Positions 1 to 9,519 of a stretch of DNA of 64,000 nucleotides are shown here, piece by piece. This stretch comes from Chloroflexi bacterium bin20 (GTDB lineage Bacteria; Chloroflexota; Anaerolineae; Aggregatilineales; Phototrophicaceae): contig MPMG01000001.1 of assembly GCA_002238485.1 (NCBI GenBank), positions 848,991 to 912,990 on the forward strand. Reading direction: 5' to 3'. The position numbers were made by a program, and so were the translations under genes. Every line of letters begins with the position of its first letter. Position 1 is the stretch's first letter. Below the pieces are notes generated by a model. The model was not told where the DNA came from. It saw only the letters and a program-made list of their open reading frames with translations, and ran no database searches.

Positions 1-2
1 AC

Positions 3-2645
3 CGGCTGGACAGATTGAGTCAAGCGGGCATCGGCCGTATCGACTGCTTGCCATTCAGCATCAAGGTATTGCTGGAAAACGCGCTCCGCAACCTGGATGG
101 GCGGCACTTTCACGCCGACGATGTTGCGCATTTGGCCGGCTGGGACGCGGGAAGTCATCAAGCGGTCGAAATTCCTTTCAGCCCGGCCCGCGTGATCTTG
201 CAAGATTTCACCGGCGTGCCATCGCTGGTCGATTTGGCCGCTTTGCGCAGCGCCATGCAGCGGATGGGCGGCGACCCGCAGAAGATCAACCCGCAAGTGC
301 CGGTCGACCTGGTCATCGACCATTCCGTGCAGGTGGATGTATTTGGCAGCGCCGATGCCATCCTGCGCAATGCCGAGATGGAATTTGTGCGCAACCGCGA
401 ACGTTATGAGTTTTTGCACTGGGGACAAAAAGCCTTTGAAAACTTGAAAGTCGTGCCGCCCGCAACTGGCATTGTGCATCAGGTCAACCTGGAATACCTG
501 GCCAATGTCGTGCAGCTCTACGATGATGCGCAGGGTGATGGCTTGGTGGCGCTTCCCGATTCGCTGGTAGGCACAGACAGCCATACCACCATGATCAACG
601 GGCTGGGCGTGCTGGGCTGGGGCGTCGGCGGCATCGAAGCCGAAGCGGCTATGCTCGGGCAGCCAATTTACATGCTCATGCCCGAAGTAATCGGCTTCAA
701 GCTGGTCGGACAGCTGCCAGAAGGCGCGACCGCCACCGACCTGGTGCTGGTGGTTACGCAGATGCTGCGCGCGAAAGGCGTGGTCGGCAAATTCGTTGAA
801 TTTTATGGACCTGGCTTGAGCAGCATGAGCCTGCCCGACCGCGCGACTATCGCCAATATGGCGCCCGAATATGGCGCGACCATGGGTTTCTTCCCGGTCG
901 ATGACGAGACATTGAGCTACCTGCGGCGCACGGGACGCGGCGAAGAGCTGACCAGCCTGGTAGAGGTTTATTGCAAAGAGCAGGGACTCTTCCGCAGCGA
1001 CAGCATGGCAGACCCTGTCTTCAACGACAGCCTGGAGCTCGACCTGGGCACGGTCGAAGCCAGCGTGGCTGGTCCGCTGCGTCCGCAAGACCGCATTCTG
1101 GTGCGGGATCTGAAACCGACTTTCAATCACGTGCTGCGCGCGCCGCTCGGCCCGCAGGGATTCGCGCTGGACGCCGACCAATTGAATGCCAGCGGCAGCT
1201 ATCAGAGCAATGGCGAAAGCGCAGAACTCAAGCATGGCTCGGTGGTGATCGCGGCGATCACTTCATGCACGAATACGAGCAATCCATCGGTGATGGTGGC
1301 GGCAGGTTTGCTGGCGAAGAATGCCAACGAACGGGGATTGCGCCGCAAACCTTATGTCAAAACCAGCCTGGCGCCGGGCTCAAAAGTCGTTACGGAATAC
1401 CTCGACAAAGCCGGATTGACGCCGCATCTGGAAGCGCTGGGCTTTCATACCGTGGGCTATGGCTGCACAACCTGCATCGGCAACAGCGGTCCCTTGCCCG
1501 AGCAAGTGCGCGATGCCATATACGGATCCGATCTGGTCGCCGCGTCGGTATTGAGCGGCAATCGCAATTTTGGCGGGCGTATCGGCCCGGATGTGCGCGC
1601 CAACTTCCTGGCCTCGCCGCCGCTGGTCGTGGCCTATGCGCTGGCTGGCACTGTCGACATCGACCTGAATAGCGAAGCGCTGGGACACGATGACCAAGGC
1701 CAAGCGGTCTATCTGCGCGATATCTGGCCCCGGCAGGAGGAGATCCTGTCCACAGTGCAGAACAGCCTCGACGCGTCTATGTACGAAGAGCAATACGCCA
1801 ATGTCTATGATGGCAACGAACAATGGAATGCCATCCCCAGCGCCGACGAGCCGGTCTATGCCTGGGATGAGGGCAGCACCTACATCCAGGAACCGCCTTT
1901 CTTTGTCGACCTGCCGCAAGAGCCCGCGCCGATTGAAGCGATAGTGGGCGCGCGCGTCATGGTCAAGGGCGGCGACTCGGTTACTACCGACCACATTTCG
2001 CCAGCGGGCGCTATCGCCATCAACGGTCCGGCCGGGCAGTACCTGCTGGAAAGCGATGTCAGCCCGCAATACTTCAACAGTTTCGGTTCTCGCCGGGGCA
2101 ACGACCGGGTGATGACACGCGGCACATTCGCCAATGTGCGCCTGCGTAACCTGCTGGTGCCGGGCAGCGAAGGCGGCACTACCTATTACCTGCCGACCAT
2201 GCAGGAGATGCCGATCTACGAGGCGGCGCTGCGCTATAAAGACGATGGCACACCGCTGATTGTGCTGGCTGGCAAAGATTATGGCATGGGCTCATCGCGC
2301 GATTGGGCGGCAAAAGGCGCCTTGCTGCTGGGCATCAAAGCTGTCATCGCCGAAAGCATCGAGCGCATCCACCGCAGCAACCTGGTCATGATGGGCGTGC
2401 TGCCGCTGACATTTGCCGAGGGCGAGTCCTACCAGTCGCTGGGATTGAGCGGACGCGAAACCTATGACATTCCCGTTACCGACGCCGTCGAACCCATGCA
2501 AATGCTAACGGTAACCGCTACCGACGAAAGCGGCGCGCAGAAGCGCTTTGATGTCACTGTGCGCCTGGACACGCCAGTCGAAGTCGACTATTACCGCAAC
2601 GGCGGCATTTTGCATCTGGTGCTGCGGAACTTCCTTTCGGAATGA
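3..2645 (+). CDS. acnA: Aconitate hydratase, 5' end outside window
   Basis: This is the TCA-cycle enzyme that isomerises citrate to isocitrate through a 4Fe-4S cluster. The three cluster cysteines are visible: SCTNTSNPS (Cys about 418) and [11 protein letters not shown] (Cys about 484 and 487, counting from the TTG at 15). The C-terminal swivel domain is present with [15 protein letters not shown]. The frame stays open to the left edge, and the N-terminal strand that normally precedes [15 protein letters not shown] is missing, so the TTG at 15 is probably internal and the gene starts outside the window. The length otherwise fits the single-chain AcnA type. The stop overlaps the next start as ATGA, so the transporter is probably co-translated. 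Confidence 0.97.
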   Translation, partial: RLDRLSQAGIGRIDCLPFSIKVLLENALRNLDGRHFHADDVAHLAGWDAGSHQAVEIPFSPARVILQDFTGVPSLVDLAALRSAMQRMGGDPQKINPQVPVDLVIDHSVQVDVFGSADAILRNAEMEFVRNRERYEFLHWGQKAFENLKVVPPATGIVHQVNLEYLANVVQLYDDAQGDGLVALPDSLVGTDSHTTMINGLGVLGWGVGGIEAEAAMLGQPIYMLMPEVIGFKLVGQLPEGATATDLVLVVTQMLRAKGVVGKFVEFYGPGLSSMSLPDRATIANMAPEYGATMGFFPVDDETLSYLRRTGRGEELTSLVEVYCKEQGLFRSDSMADPVFNDSLELDLGTVEASVAGPLRPQDRILVRDLKPTFNHVLRAPLGPQGFALDADQLNASGSYQSNGESAELKHGSVVIAAITSCTNTSNPSVMVAAGLLAKNANERGLRRKPYVKTSLAPGSKVVTEYLDKAGLTPHLEALGFHTVGYGCTTCIGNSGPLPEQVRDAIYGSDLVAASVLSGNRNFGGRIGPDVRANFLASPPLVVAYALAGTVDIDLNSEALGHDDQGQAVYLRDIWPRQEEILSTVQNSLDASMYEEQYANVYDGNEQWNAIPSADEPVYAWDEGSTYIQEPPFFVDLPQEPAPIEAIVGARVMVKGGDSVTTDHISPAGAIAINGPAGQYLLESDVSPQYFNSFGSRRGNDRVMTRGTFANVRLRNLLVPGSEGGTTYYLPTMQEMPIYEAALRYKDDGTPLIVLAGKDYGMGSSRDWAAKGALLLGIKAVIAESIERIHRSNLVMMGVLPLTFAEGESYQSLGLSGRETYDIPVTDAVEPMQMLTVTATDESGAQKRFDVTVRLDTPVEVDYYRNGGILHLVLRNFLSE

Positions 2646-3964
2646 AAGAGGCGTCCGCGTATCCACTGCGCGTCAGTCATCGGCTGCTAATCACGATTTT
2701 CGTTTCCCAGAGTCTGTTTTCAGCTGCGCAAATTTCGATTATCACATTGCATTCCATCGCCGCGGGCATCCTGGGCGGCTCGGATGCGGCTGCGGGCATG
2801 CCGACGACTGTGGTCACGTTTTCACAATCAATGATGGCATACGGCATGGGCATCATCATGGGGCGCTTTGGACGGCGCATGGGCTTGCTCACTGCCTATG
2901 GTTTTGGGCTGCTGGGCGCGCTGCTGGGCTTGGTGGCCGTGCTGAATGGATGGTTCGCGCTGCTGCTGATCAGCTCGGCGGGCATGGGCATAGCGCGCAG
3001 TGGCTCGCAGATGAGCCGCTTTGTGGTGGGCGAGATCTTCCCTGTGGACAAGCGCGCACAGATGATCGGTCGTGTCGTCTTCGCCGGCACCATCGGCGCG
3101 GTATTCGGTCCTGGTCTGGTCGAGCCGAGCAGCCGGCTGGCACGTTTTTTAGGCCTGGAAATTGTGGCTGAGCCAGCTCTCGCCCAGTCGCATCTGGCAC
3201 AAGCTGTCATGTCGCAGACAAATGCCATGAGCGAGCTGACGACCGGTCCCTGGGTAATGGCCTGTCTGCTGCTGTGCATATCGGTGCTGGTCACCTGGCT
3301 CTTGCTGCGCCCGGAACCCGCGATAATCGCTCAACAATATTCAGAAGCGCCCAGCAACAGCGCGAAAGCGGCTGGCGGCGACAGACTGCGCGACTTGCTG
3401 CGCCTGCCCAATGTACAACTGGCGATATTGTCGATGGTCATTTGCCAGACGGTGATGAGCACATTGATGACGATCACGCCCTGGCACATGCACTTGTCCG
3501 ACCACGACAATGCGCAGGTGTCGCTGGTGATCGCCGTGCATGTTTTGGGCATGTTTGGCTTGTCGCCGCTGACTGGCTGGCTCATCGACCGCTATGGGCG
3601 CGTCAGCATGATGGTGATCGCTGCGCTGATATTGATCGCCTCGACCATTATCGCGCCGCTGTCGACGCAGATGCCATACCTGCTGGCCGGTCTGTTTTTG
3701 CTGGGCTTGGGCTGGAACTTCGGCTATGTGGCGGGATCGTCCATGCTGGCGGACGCCCTCAGTGGCGCGAATCGCACGCGTGTGGCCGGTTTCAACGATA
3801 CGCTGGTGGCTTTCTGTGCCGGGCTGGGCACATTGAGCAGCGGCTTTCTGTTTGGCTTGGGCGGCTTCTTGTTTGTCAGCGTGGGCGGTGGCGCGATGGC
3901 GCTGGCGCTGCTGGCTCTGATCCGCACGCTCTCGCTGCGGCAATTGTCGCTGCAGCCGAGCTAG
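2642..3964 (+). CDS. Major facilitator superfamily transporter
   Basis: A 440-residue integral membrane protein with about 12 hydrophobic segments in two halves, joined by a polar loop near residues 225-245. MFS motif A-like loops are visible: MGRFGRRMG after the second helix and [11 protein letters not shown] in the second half. The ATG overlaps the aconitase stop by 4 bases, which indicates one transcript. The substrate cannot be read from sequence; drug/metabolite efflux or organic-acid exchange are the usual roles. The 3' end runs 4 bases into the convergent gene that follows. Confidence 0.85.
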   Translation: MKEASAYPLRVSHRLLITIFVSQSLFSAAQISIITLHSIAAGILGGSDAAAGMPTTVVTFSQSMMAYGMGIIMGRFGRRMGLLTAYGFGLLGALLGLVAVLNGWFALLLISSAGMGIARSGSQMSRFVVGEIFPVDKRAQMIGRVVFAGTIGAVFGPGLVEPSSRLARFLGLEIVAEPALAQSHLAQAVMSQTNAMSELTTGPWVMACLLLCISVLVTWLLLRPEPAIIAQQYSEAPSNSAKAAGGDRLRDLLRLPNVQLAILSMVICQTVMSTLMTITPWHMHLSDHDNAQVSLVIAVHVLGMFGLSPLTGWLIDRYGRVSMMVIAALILIASTIIAPLSTQMPYLLAGLFLLGLGWNFGYVAGSSMLADALSGANRTRVAGFNDTLVAFCAGLGTLSSGFLFGLGGFLFVSVGGGAMALALLALIRTLSLRQLSLQPS

Positions 3965-4413
3965 CTTTCGTCGGTTGCTTTCGCGAAGTAGGTCTGTTCG
4001 ACCAGCGCCAGCCATGCCAGGCCAACCAGCAAGGTCGAACTGCCAAAGGCGATGCCCGTGATGATGGCATTGGCGATGGGGATTTGCTCCAGCAGGTCCT
4101 GCAGCAATGCCTGCGCCATGCGGATGCCGACATAACCAGCGATGCCGCCACCCAGGAAAATCACGCCGGTCGTCTGCAACATGCGCGCCATATCCTGCGT
4201 CTTCAGGTCTTTTCCAAAATATGTGCGGTAAATATCAAAGCACATCCAGGCATCGGTGATGGATATGCCCAGTTGCTTCGCCAATTCCAGCGTGGGTGTT
4301 GGCACGGCGCTCGACAGCGCCACCCCGCCCATGGTACGGGTGATCTTCAACAGCGCTTCGTAACGCAATGCTTGCAGATCGGCTTGTTCCGCCACGCCTG
4401 TTTTCGCTCTCAC
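3961..4413 (-). CDS. Small membrane protein of unknown function
   Basis: A 150-residue protein with a soluble N-terminal half (to about residue 80) and two hydrophobic segments, GVIFLGGGIAGYVGI (about 87-101) and the C-terminal stretch containing ITGIAFGSSTLLVGLAWLAL. The start is GTG at 4413; no better ATG exists downstream that keeps the conserved-looking N-terminus. It faces rnhA across a 47-base divergent gap and is convergent with the MFS gene, overlapping it by 4 bases. It loosely resembles DUF697-type membrane proteins in layout, but I see no diagnostic motif and do not assign a family. Confidence 0.6.
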   Translation of the reverse strand: MRAKTGVAEQADLQALRYEALLKITRTMGGVALSSAVPTPTLELAKQLGISITDAWMCFDIYRTYFGKDLKTQDMARMLQTTGVIFLGGGIAGYVGIRMAQALLQDLLEQIPIANAIITGIAFGSSTLLVGLAWLALVEQTYFAKATDES

Positions 4414-4429
4414 CCACCTGTGCTAGACT
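4401..4429 (+). promoter_or_regulatory. Predicted promoter for rnhA
   Basis: Weak -35 TTTTCG (4401-4406), a 17-base spacer and an extended -10, TGC followed by TAGACT (4424-4429). It matches the GTGCTAnnnT element found before several other genes in this window. It lies 31 bases upstream of the rnhA ATG and overlaps the start of the divergent membrane-protein gene. Confidence 0.5.
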
Positions 4430-4460
4430 GCCCTTCATCATACAGCAAGCTGGCGGCTCT

Positions 4461-5360
4461 ATGCAAATCACCATCTACACCGATGGCGCATGTGACATTC
4501 ACGCGCCGAATCGACCGGGCGGCTGGGCGTCGATCCTGCGTGCCAGCGACGACAGCGGCGCGCTGCTGAAAGAAACCGTCATCAGTGGCGGACAAGAAAA
4601 TACGACCAACAACCAAATGGAGTTGCGCGCGGTCATTGAAGGCATCAAAGCGCTGAACAATCCCGCCAAAGTTACTGTTGTCAGCGATTCGCGCTATGTC
4701 ATTGATATCGCTCGCGGCGCAAAGAAGCCGAAAGCCAACAAAACGCTGTGGCAAGAATTCCGCGAACTGACAGCCGGGCAATACATCCATTGGCGCTATG
4801 TCGAGGGGCACAGCGGCGACCCCCTGAACGAACGTTGCGACAAACTGGCGGTGGCAGAACGCAGCAAACGGGCGCTGCAGAAGCCCCAGGCGCAACCTGC
4901 CCCGCTGCCAGAAACGCCTTACGCAGTCTATTTATCGACTCGCTACCACCGCGGCAGCAGGTCGACTGGCTGGGGCGCGATCATTGTCGCGGAAGGCGAA
5001 ACCCATCAAAAATGCGGCTGCCTGCCGGGCATCAGTGAGCTGGAAGGCACGTTGATCGGCGCGATTGCGGCGCTGCAGAGCTTGCCCGCAGATGCCGACG
5101 CAACCATGCTCACAGCGCAGGAATACCTGGCCAAGGGCATGAATCTGTGGCTGGCGGGGTGGCAGGCGCGGGGCTGGCGGACGCGCGATGGCAAGCCGGT
5201 CAAACATCAGCGGCACTGGCGGATGCTGCGCGAATTGCAGGCGGGGCGGCGGCTCTACTTCCGATTCGTCAAGGCGCGCGACGGCATGCCCCAATTTGAG
5301 CAGGGCAAGGCGCTGGCGGCTGAGGCGCTGCAAGATGCTACAGCCTCAGGCAGTGGCTAA
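4461..5360 (+). CDS. rnhA: Ribonuclease HI with a second, degenerate RNase H domain
   Basis: Domain 1 (residues 1-135) is a complete RNase HI that cleaves RNA in RNA:DNA hybrids: Asp8 (YTDGA), Glu54 (NQMELRAV), Asp76 (VVSDSRYV), His117 (VEGHSGD) and Asp127 (NERCDKLA). After a Pro/Ala linker (about 138-152), residues 153-290 read as a second RNase H fold. That domain keeps the basic-protrusion region of RNase HI (KGMNLWLAGW, GKPVKHQ, residues 226-250), which domain 1 lacks. Its catalytic positions are replaced: Ser159/Thr160 for the first Asp, Gln220 for the third and Arg273 for His; only the Glu near 195 remains. I chose the ATG at 4461 because the promoter lies just upstream. At 299 residues it is about twice the usual length. 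The last codon and the stop come from the inserted repeat that follows. Confidence 0.92.
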   Translation: MQITIYTDGACDIHAPNRPGGWASILRASDDSGALLKETVISGGQENTTNNQMELRAVIEGIKALNNPAKVTVVSDSRYVIDIARGAKKPKANKTLWQEFRELTAGQYIHWRYVEGHSGDPLNERCDKLAVAERSKRALQKPQAQPAPLPETPYAVYLSTRYHRGSRSTGWGAIIVAEGETHQKCGCLPGISELEGTLIGAIAALQSLPADADATMLTAQEYLAKGMNLWLAGWQARGWRTRDGKPVKHQRHWRMLRELQAGRRLYFRFVKARDGMPQFEQGKALAAEALQDATASGSG

Positions 5361-5484
5361 TTTGCTGGATACAGGTACCCCCTCGGTCCTCCCGAAAAGT
5401 CGGGGGGAGGCAACGGCGCACGCGGATTTCTGCGACAGATTGGGGGATGGGGCAAGCCCAACATACACGGAAATAGACACTCCC
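5354..5484 (+). mobile_element. MITE-like insertion, copy A, with 13-bp target duplication
   Basis: A 131-bp non-coding element flanked by exact copies of CAGCCTCAGGCAG at 5341-5353 and 5485-5497. Its left end reads (AG)TGGCTAATTTGC and its right end GGAAATAGACACTCCC, which are imperfect inverted repeats (AGTGGCTAATT against AGTGTCTATTT). A hairpin core lies at about 5392-5411 (stem CCTCCCGA/TCGGGGGG, loop AAAG). The same ends and core recur near 44.3 kb. It landed on the last codons of rnhA and supplies the current TAA stop. It carries no ORF, so mobilisation in trans is the likely route. Confidence 0.8.
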
Positions 5485-5498
5485 CAGCCTCAGGCAGC

Positions 5499-5527
5499 TA
5501 GGGCGCGGCGCGAGCTTGTGCTATAGT
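5499..5527 (+). promoter_or_regulatory. Predicted promoter for the aminotransferase gene
   Basis: Poor -35 TAGGGC (5499-5504), 17-base spacer and extended -10 TGC-TATAGT (5519-5527). The -35 begins 2 bases after the right target duplication of mobile element copy A, so the insertion sits directly upstream of this promoter. The coding start is 39 bases after the -10. Confidence 0.5.
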
Positions 5528-5565
5528 GGTGCGATATTTGCTCACAGCATAGCGAGACTCGAACT

Positions 5566-6735
5566 ATGCCAACGTTTGCCAAGCGCGTCGCTCCTTTTGG
5601 CACGACGATTTTTACCGAAATCAACCAGTTGGCTTCGCAGCACCATGCCGTCAACCTGGGGCAGGGACGACCCGACTTTGATGGTCCGCAAGCGATCATT
5701 GACGCGGCTGTCGCAGCCCTGCGCAGCGACTCGGCCAATCAATATGCGCCCAGCCCGGGTTTGCCAGCTTTGCGAGAAGGCGTCGCCCGTCATGCCGAGG
5801 TCTTCTATGGGCTGACTGTCGATCCCGAAAGCGGCGTCATCGTAACCGCCGGCGCGACCCAAGGCGTCTTCAGCGCGATCATGGGCTTGGTCGACCCTGG
5901 CGATGAGGTCATCGTCATCGAGCCCTACTATGACAGCTATGTGCCGGGACTGCAGATGGCGGGAGGCATGCCGGTCTATGTGCCGATGCACCCGCCCAAC
6001 TGGACATTTGACGAAAACGAGCTGCGCGCCGCCTTCAACGACAAGACTCGCGCGCTCATCCTCAATACACCCAACAACCCATCTGGCCGAGTCTACAACC
6101 GCGAAGAATTGCAGCTGCTGGCGGACTTGTGCATCCAGCACGATGTCATCGTCATCTCGGACGAAGTTTACGAGCATCTCTTTTTCGAGGGACACCAGCA
6201 CATCGCCATCGCCTCGCTGCCCGGCATGTTTGAGCGCACGGTGACGATTGGCAGCGCGGGTAAAACATTTGGCATGACCGGCTGGAAGATCGGCTGGGTC
6301 TATGGCGCGCCGGAATTGATCACGGGCGTGTGGCGCTCGCACCAGTTTGTCACATTCGCCACCAACCATCCGACGCAGGTGGCGACTGCCTATGCCTTTA
6401 CGCTGGGCAGCAGCTATTACGAAGAATATCAGGCGCTCTACAGCCGCAAGCGCGACCTGGTTATGCAGGTGATAGACGCCGCGGGCATGAGCGCCATGCA
6501 ACCCGAAGGAACGTACTTCATCATGGGCGATTTCTCCGCTGTGTTTGACGGGAACGATGTCGAGTTCTGCAAGCACTTGATCGAAGAAATCGGCGTGGCG
6601 ACTATCCCACCCTCGGCCTTCTTCAGCGAGCGGCACCGCCACCACGCAGAAAATCATGTGCGCTTCGCCTTTTGCAAGAGCGACGAAACCTTGGAACGAG
6701 CGGCTGAAAAGATGCGCAGGCTGCGGAAGGGGTAA
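5566..6735 (+). CDS. Class I/II PLP-dependent aminotransferase
   Basis: A 389-residue fold-type I aminotransferase. Visible motifs are the N-terminal NLGQGRPDFDGP, the cofactor-stacking region TAGATQGVF, NTPNNPSGRVYNREEL, ISDEVYEHL (Asp and Tyr contacting the PLP ring) and GSAGKTFGMTGWKIGW with the Schiff-base lysine. The C-terminal substrate arginine lies in NHVRFAFCKSDE. The pattern is that of methionine, kynurenine or glutamine transaminases (YbdL/KAT type) rather than AspC, but the substrate is not fixed by sequence. It has its own promoter and a hairpin terminator at 6771, so it is probably monocistronic. Confidence 0.9.
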   Translation: MPTFAKRVAPFGTTIFTEINQLASQHHAVNLGQGRPDFDGPQAIIDAAVAALRSDSANQYAPSPGLPALREGVARHAEVFYGLTVDPESGVIVTAGATQGVFSAIMGLVDPGDEVIVIEPYYDSYVPGLQMAGGMPVYVPMHPPNWTFDENELRAAFNDKTRALILNTPNNPSGRVYNREELQLLADLCIQHDVIVISDEVYEHLFFEGHQHIAIASLPGMFERTVTIGSAGKTFGMTGWKIGWVYGAPELITGVWRSHQFVTFATNHPTQVATAYAFTLGSSYYEEYQALYSRKRDLVMQVIDAAGMSAMQPEGTYFIMGDFSAVFDGNDVEFCKHLIEEIGVATIPPSAFFSERHRHHAENHVRFAFCKSDETLERAAEKMRRLRKG

Positions 6736-6770
6736 ATTCTCGCGCCAGAAACACTTCGATAGACATACCG

Positions 6771-6790
6771 ACCCGGCGCGCCGGGTTTTC
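6771..6790 (+). terminator. Rho-independent terminator after the aminotransferase gene
   Basis: A self-complementary 16-mer (stem ACCCGG/CCGGGT, loop CGCG) followed by TTTTC, 35 bases after the stop codon. Confidence 0.65.
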
Positions 6791-6850
6791 GCCGCAGCCA
6801 GGCATGCCAAGGCAGTCGCTCGAACAAACACAATTCCAATGAACTGGCTA

Positions 6851-6879
6851 TAGACGCACAAATCATCAAACGATACAAT
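6851..6879 (+). promoter_or_regulatory. Predicted promoter for the GntR regulator
   Basis: -35 TAGACG (6851-6856), 17-base spacer and -10 TACAAT (6874-6879), in an AT-rich stretch that stands out from its surroundings. No TGTGC extension is present. The start codon follows 37 bases later, with no clear Shine-Dalgarno. Confidence 0.5.
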
Positions 6880-6916
6880 TGATAGCAAGTTTCCATTCAA
6901 CATATTCATCCTACGA

Positions 6917-7660
6917 ATGCTCGATATCAACCTCGGTTCTGACTTCCTGAATTACATCGTGCGGCAGGGCTTTCAGCCGGGCGACCGACTGCCCTCTATC
7001 CAGGAGTTGACCAAGGACTCGCACCTGGACATGAGCGCCAACAAGGTGCGCGAGCAGTTGGAAGTGGCGCGGGCGCTGGGCTGGGTCGAAGTGCGCTCCA
7101 AGCGGGGCACGCGCGTCAAAGACTACAACTTCACGCCGGCCGTGCGACTGAGCGCGCTGTATGCGCTGGCTTGTGGCGAGCGCTTTGAGTCTTTCGCATC
7201 GCTGCGCAACCATGTCGAAGCCGCCTATTGGAACGAAGCCTGCGCCTTGCTCACCGCCAGCGACTTGGCGGACATGCAAGCCTGCATCGACAGCGCCAAC
7301 GACAAGCTGGATTCGCCGCCCATTCATATCCCCAACCCCGAGCACCGCCGCTTCCACCTGGGTGTTTTTAAGCACCTGGACAACGCCTTTGTGCTGGGCA
7401 TATTGGAAGCGTATTGGGATTTGTACGAAGAAGTTGGCGTCAATCGCTATATGGACTATGGCTATTTGCGGCGCGTTTGGGATTATCATGCGCGCATCTT
7501 GCTGCTCATCCGCGCCGGTGAATTTGACTTTGCGCGGCAGGCATTTATCGAACACACGCGGTTGTTGTGGCACGAACGCGACCCAGCCTCGTGGCAATTG
7601 GAAAGTGGCGTCCAGGCGGCGTCGAGAAACGATTCCCAATCACTATTGCGAAAGGAGTAA
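6917..7660 (+). CDS. GntR/FadR-family transcriptional regulator
   Basis: A 247-residue regulator. The N-terminal winged helix (residues 1-70) shows the GntR pattern GDRLPSIQELTKD, then helix-turn-helix MSANKVREQLEVARALGWVE and the wing SKRGTRVKDY. The rest is alpha-helical and fits an FCD ligand-binding domain, with a candidate metal/acid-binding His in NPEHRRFHLGVF and later HTRLLWHE. It sits just upstream of korA in the same direction, separated by 24 bases, so a carboxylic-acid signal controlling KorAB and itself is a reasonable inference. No operator palindrome could be assigned with confidence. Confidence 0.85.
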   Translation: MLDINLGSDFLNYIVRQGFQPGDRLPSIQELTKDSHLDMSANKVREQLEVARALGWVEVRSKRGTRVKDYNFTPAVRLSALYALACGERFESFASLRNHVEAAYWNEACALLTASDLADMQACIDSANDKLDSPPIHIPNPEHRRFHLGVFKHLDNAFVLGILEAYWDLYEEVGVNRYMDYGYLRRVWDYHARILLLIRAGEFDFARQAFIEHTRLLWHERDPASWQLESGVQAASRNDSQSLLRKE

Positions 7661-7687
7661 GACGCAACCCGCTGCGTAAACCTCATG
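7651..7687 (+). promoter_or_regulatory. Shine-Dalgarno separated from korA start by a small hairpin
   Basis: AAAGGAG (7651-7657) overlaps the gntR stop and lies 27 bases before the korA ATG at 7685, normally too far. In between, ACGCA (7662-7666) and TGCGT (7673-7677) form a 5-bp stem with a 6-base loop; folding it would shorten the effective spacing to about 11 bases. No in-frame alternative start exists between the upstream stop and this ATG. Confidence 0.45.
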
Positions 7688-9517
7688 GCAATCCAGACAG
7701 AAATCCAAAACAAGCTCGACAAGCGCGCGCCGATAATCAATGACTTCGCTTTTTCGGTGGCGACCAAGAACGGCTCGGGCAGCCAGACATCCAATAATGT
7801 GTTGGTAATGTCGCTCTTTCGTATGGGCATCCCGGTCAACGGCAAGAACCTCTTCCCTTCCAACATCAAGGGATTGCCGACCTGGTATACCATTCGCGCC
7901 AGCAAAGAAGGCTATACAGCGCGCAAGGAGATCACCGAGATCGTGGTCGCCTACAACAACGATACAGCGCCTGAAGATGTGATGAACCTGCCGCCAGGCG
8001 GTGTCTGCATCACCACCGACAAAATCGCCCGCATCATCCGGCGGCGCGACGACATCTCCTATTATGTAATCCCCGTCGCCAAGCTGATGCGAGAGGCGAC
8101 TGTGCCTTCTGCATTCCGCAAACTGGTGGAGAACATGACCTATGTCGGCGCTGTCGCCCAGCTCTTCGATATTCCGCTGGACTTGATTTATCAGGTGCTG
8201 CTGGACAACTTCAGGGGCCGCGAGAAGCCAGCCAAGATGAATCACGATGTGATCAAACTGGCCTATGACTGGACGGCGGAGAACATCGTCAAGAGCGACC
8301 CCTACCGTTTTGAGCACATGGATGGCACGCAAGGCAAGATCATGATGACGGGCAACGATGCTGGCGCGCTGGGCGCAGTTTTTGGCGGTGTCAATGTCGT
8401 GGCCTGGTATCCCATCACGCCATCGACCAGCTTTGTAGATGGCATCATTGGCTTCCGCAATCTGCGTCAAACTGAGGATGGCGAAAACACAATCGCCATT
8501 GTGCAAGCCGAAGACGAATTGGCGGCGGCCGGCATCATCACCGGCGCAGGCTGGGCTGGCGCGCGTTCCTTGACCAGCACCAGCGGTCCCGGCATCAGCC
8601 TGATGGCGGAATTCGCGGGCCTGGCTTACTTCGCCGAAATTCCGACTGTGTTTTGGAATATCACGCGCATGGGGCCGAGCACCGGCTTGCCCACGCGCAC
8701 CAGCCAGGGCGACCTGCTCTTCACACATTTCCTGGGGCATGGCGACAGTCGCCAGATCTGCCTGCTGCCGGGCAACTTGAAAGAAGCCTTCGAATTCGGC
8801 TGGCGCTCCTTTGATATCGCCGAGGCGCTGCAAAGTCCCGTCTTTGTCATCAGCGATCTCGACCTGGGCATGAACAACTGGCTGAGCGATCCATTTGACT
8901 ATCCAGACGAAGCGATCGACCGCGGCAAGCGCCTGGACGAAACTGCTTTGCGCGCTTTCATTGACGATCATGGCAAATGGGGCCGCTATATGGATGTCGA
9001 TGGCGATGGCATCCCCTACCGCACTGTGCCGGGCACAGCGCATCCTTTCGCCGCTTATTTTGCGCGCGGGACGGGCCACGATGAGATGGCCACCTACAGC
9101 GAACGCAGCGACGACTGGATGGAGAATATGCAGCGCCTGCGCCTGAAGATGGATACGGCGCGCGCCATGCTGCCACAGCCGATCATTGATGCCGGGCGCG
9201 AAGCAGATATCGGCATCATCACGTTTGGCACGAACGATGAAGCCATCCGAGAAGCGCGCGACTGGCTGGCAAACGAAGGCATCGAAACCAACTACCTGCG
9301 CGTGCTGGCGCTGCCACTTGCGCCTTCTGTCAGCGACTTCATTGATGCGCACAAGAGCGTCTTCGTCATCGAAAACAACTTCGATGGGCAGTTGACGCAG
9401 CTCATCCGCCTGGAACACCCCGAAAATATATCGCATGTGCGTCCCTTGGCGCTGGGCGATGGCCTGCCTATGACGCCAAGCTGGATCTACCAGAACCTCA
9501 AAGAACAGGAGGGTTAA
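7685..9517 (+). CDS. korA: 2-oxoacid:ferredoxin oxidoreductase, fused gamma-alpha subunit
   Basis: A 610-residue subunit of a CoA-acylating 2-oxoacid:ferredoxin oxidoreductase (2-oxoglutarate or related acid to acyl-CoA, CO2 and reduced ferredoxin). Residues 1-190 are the gamma domain (FSVATKNGSGSQTSNN; FRMGIPVNGKNLFPSNIKG). From about residue 215 the alpha domain begins (TGNDAGALGAVFGGVNV; WYPITPSTSFVDG), with the conserved Thr-Ser-Gly-Pro turn (TSTSGPGISLMAEF). The gamma-alpha fusion with a separate beta gene is the KorAB layout. It should supply low-potential electrons or run in the reductive direction beside the citrate synthase and aconitase also encoded here. Substrate preference is not proven. 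Confidence 0.94.
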   Translation: MAIQTEIQNKLDKRAPIINDFAFSVATKNGSGSQTSNNVLVMSLFRMGIPVNGKNLFPSNIKGLPTWYTIRASKEGYTARKEITEIVVAYNNDTAPEDVMNLPPGGVCITTDKIARIIRRRDDISYYVIPVAKLMREATVPSAFRKLVENMTYVGAVAQLFDIPLDLIYQVLLDNFRGREKPAKMNHDVIKLAYDWTAENIVKSDPYRFEHMDGTQGKIMMTGNDAGALGAVFGGVNVVAWYPITPSTSFVDGIIGFRNLRQTEDGENTIAIVQAEDELAAAGIITGAGWAGARSLTSTSGPGISLMAEFAGLAYFAEIPTVFWNITRMGPSTGLPTRTSQGDLLFTHFLGHGDSRQICLLPGNLKEAFEFGWRSFDIAEALQSPVFVISDLDLGMNNWLSDPFDYPDEAIDRGKRLDETALRAFIDDHGKWGRYMDVDGDGIPYRTVPGTAHPFAAYFARGTGHDEMATYSERSDDWMENMQRLRLKMDTARAMLPQPIIDAGREADIGIITFGTNDEAIREARDWLANEGIETNYLRVLALPLAPSVSDFIDAHKSVFVIENNFDGQLTQLIRLEHPENISHVRPLALGDGLPMTPSWIYQNLKEQEG

Positions 9518-9519
9518 TC

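Noticed and set aside
7643..9436. A 597-codon open frame antisense to korA
   Set aside because: It mirrors the third-position GC bias of korA on the opposite strand; the sense protein has unmistakable family motifs.
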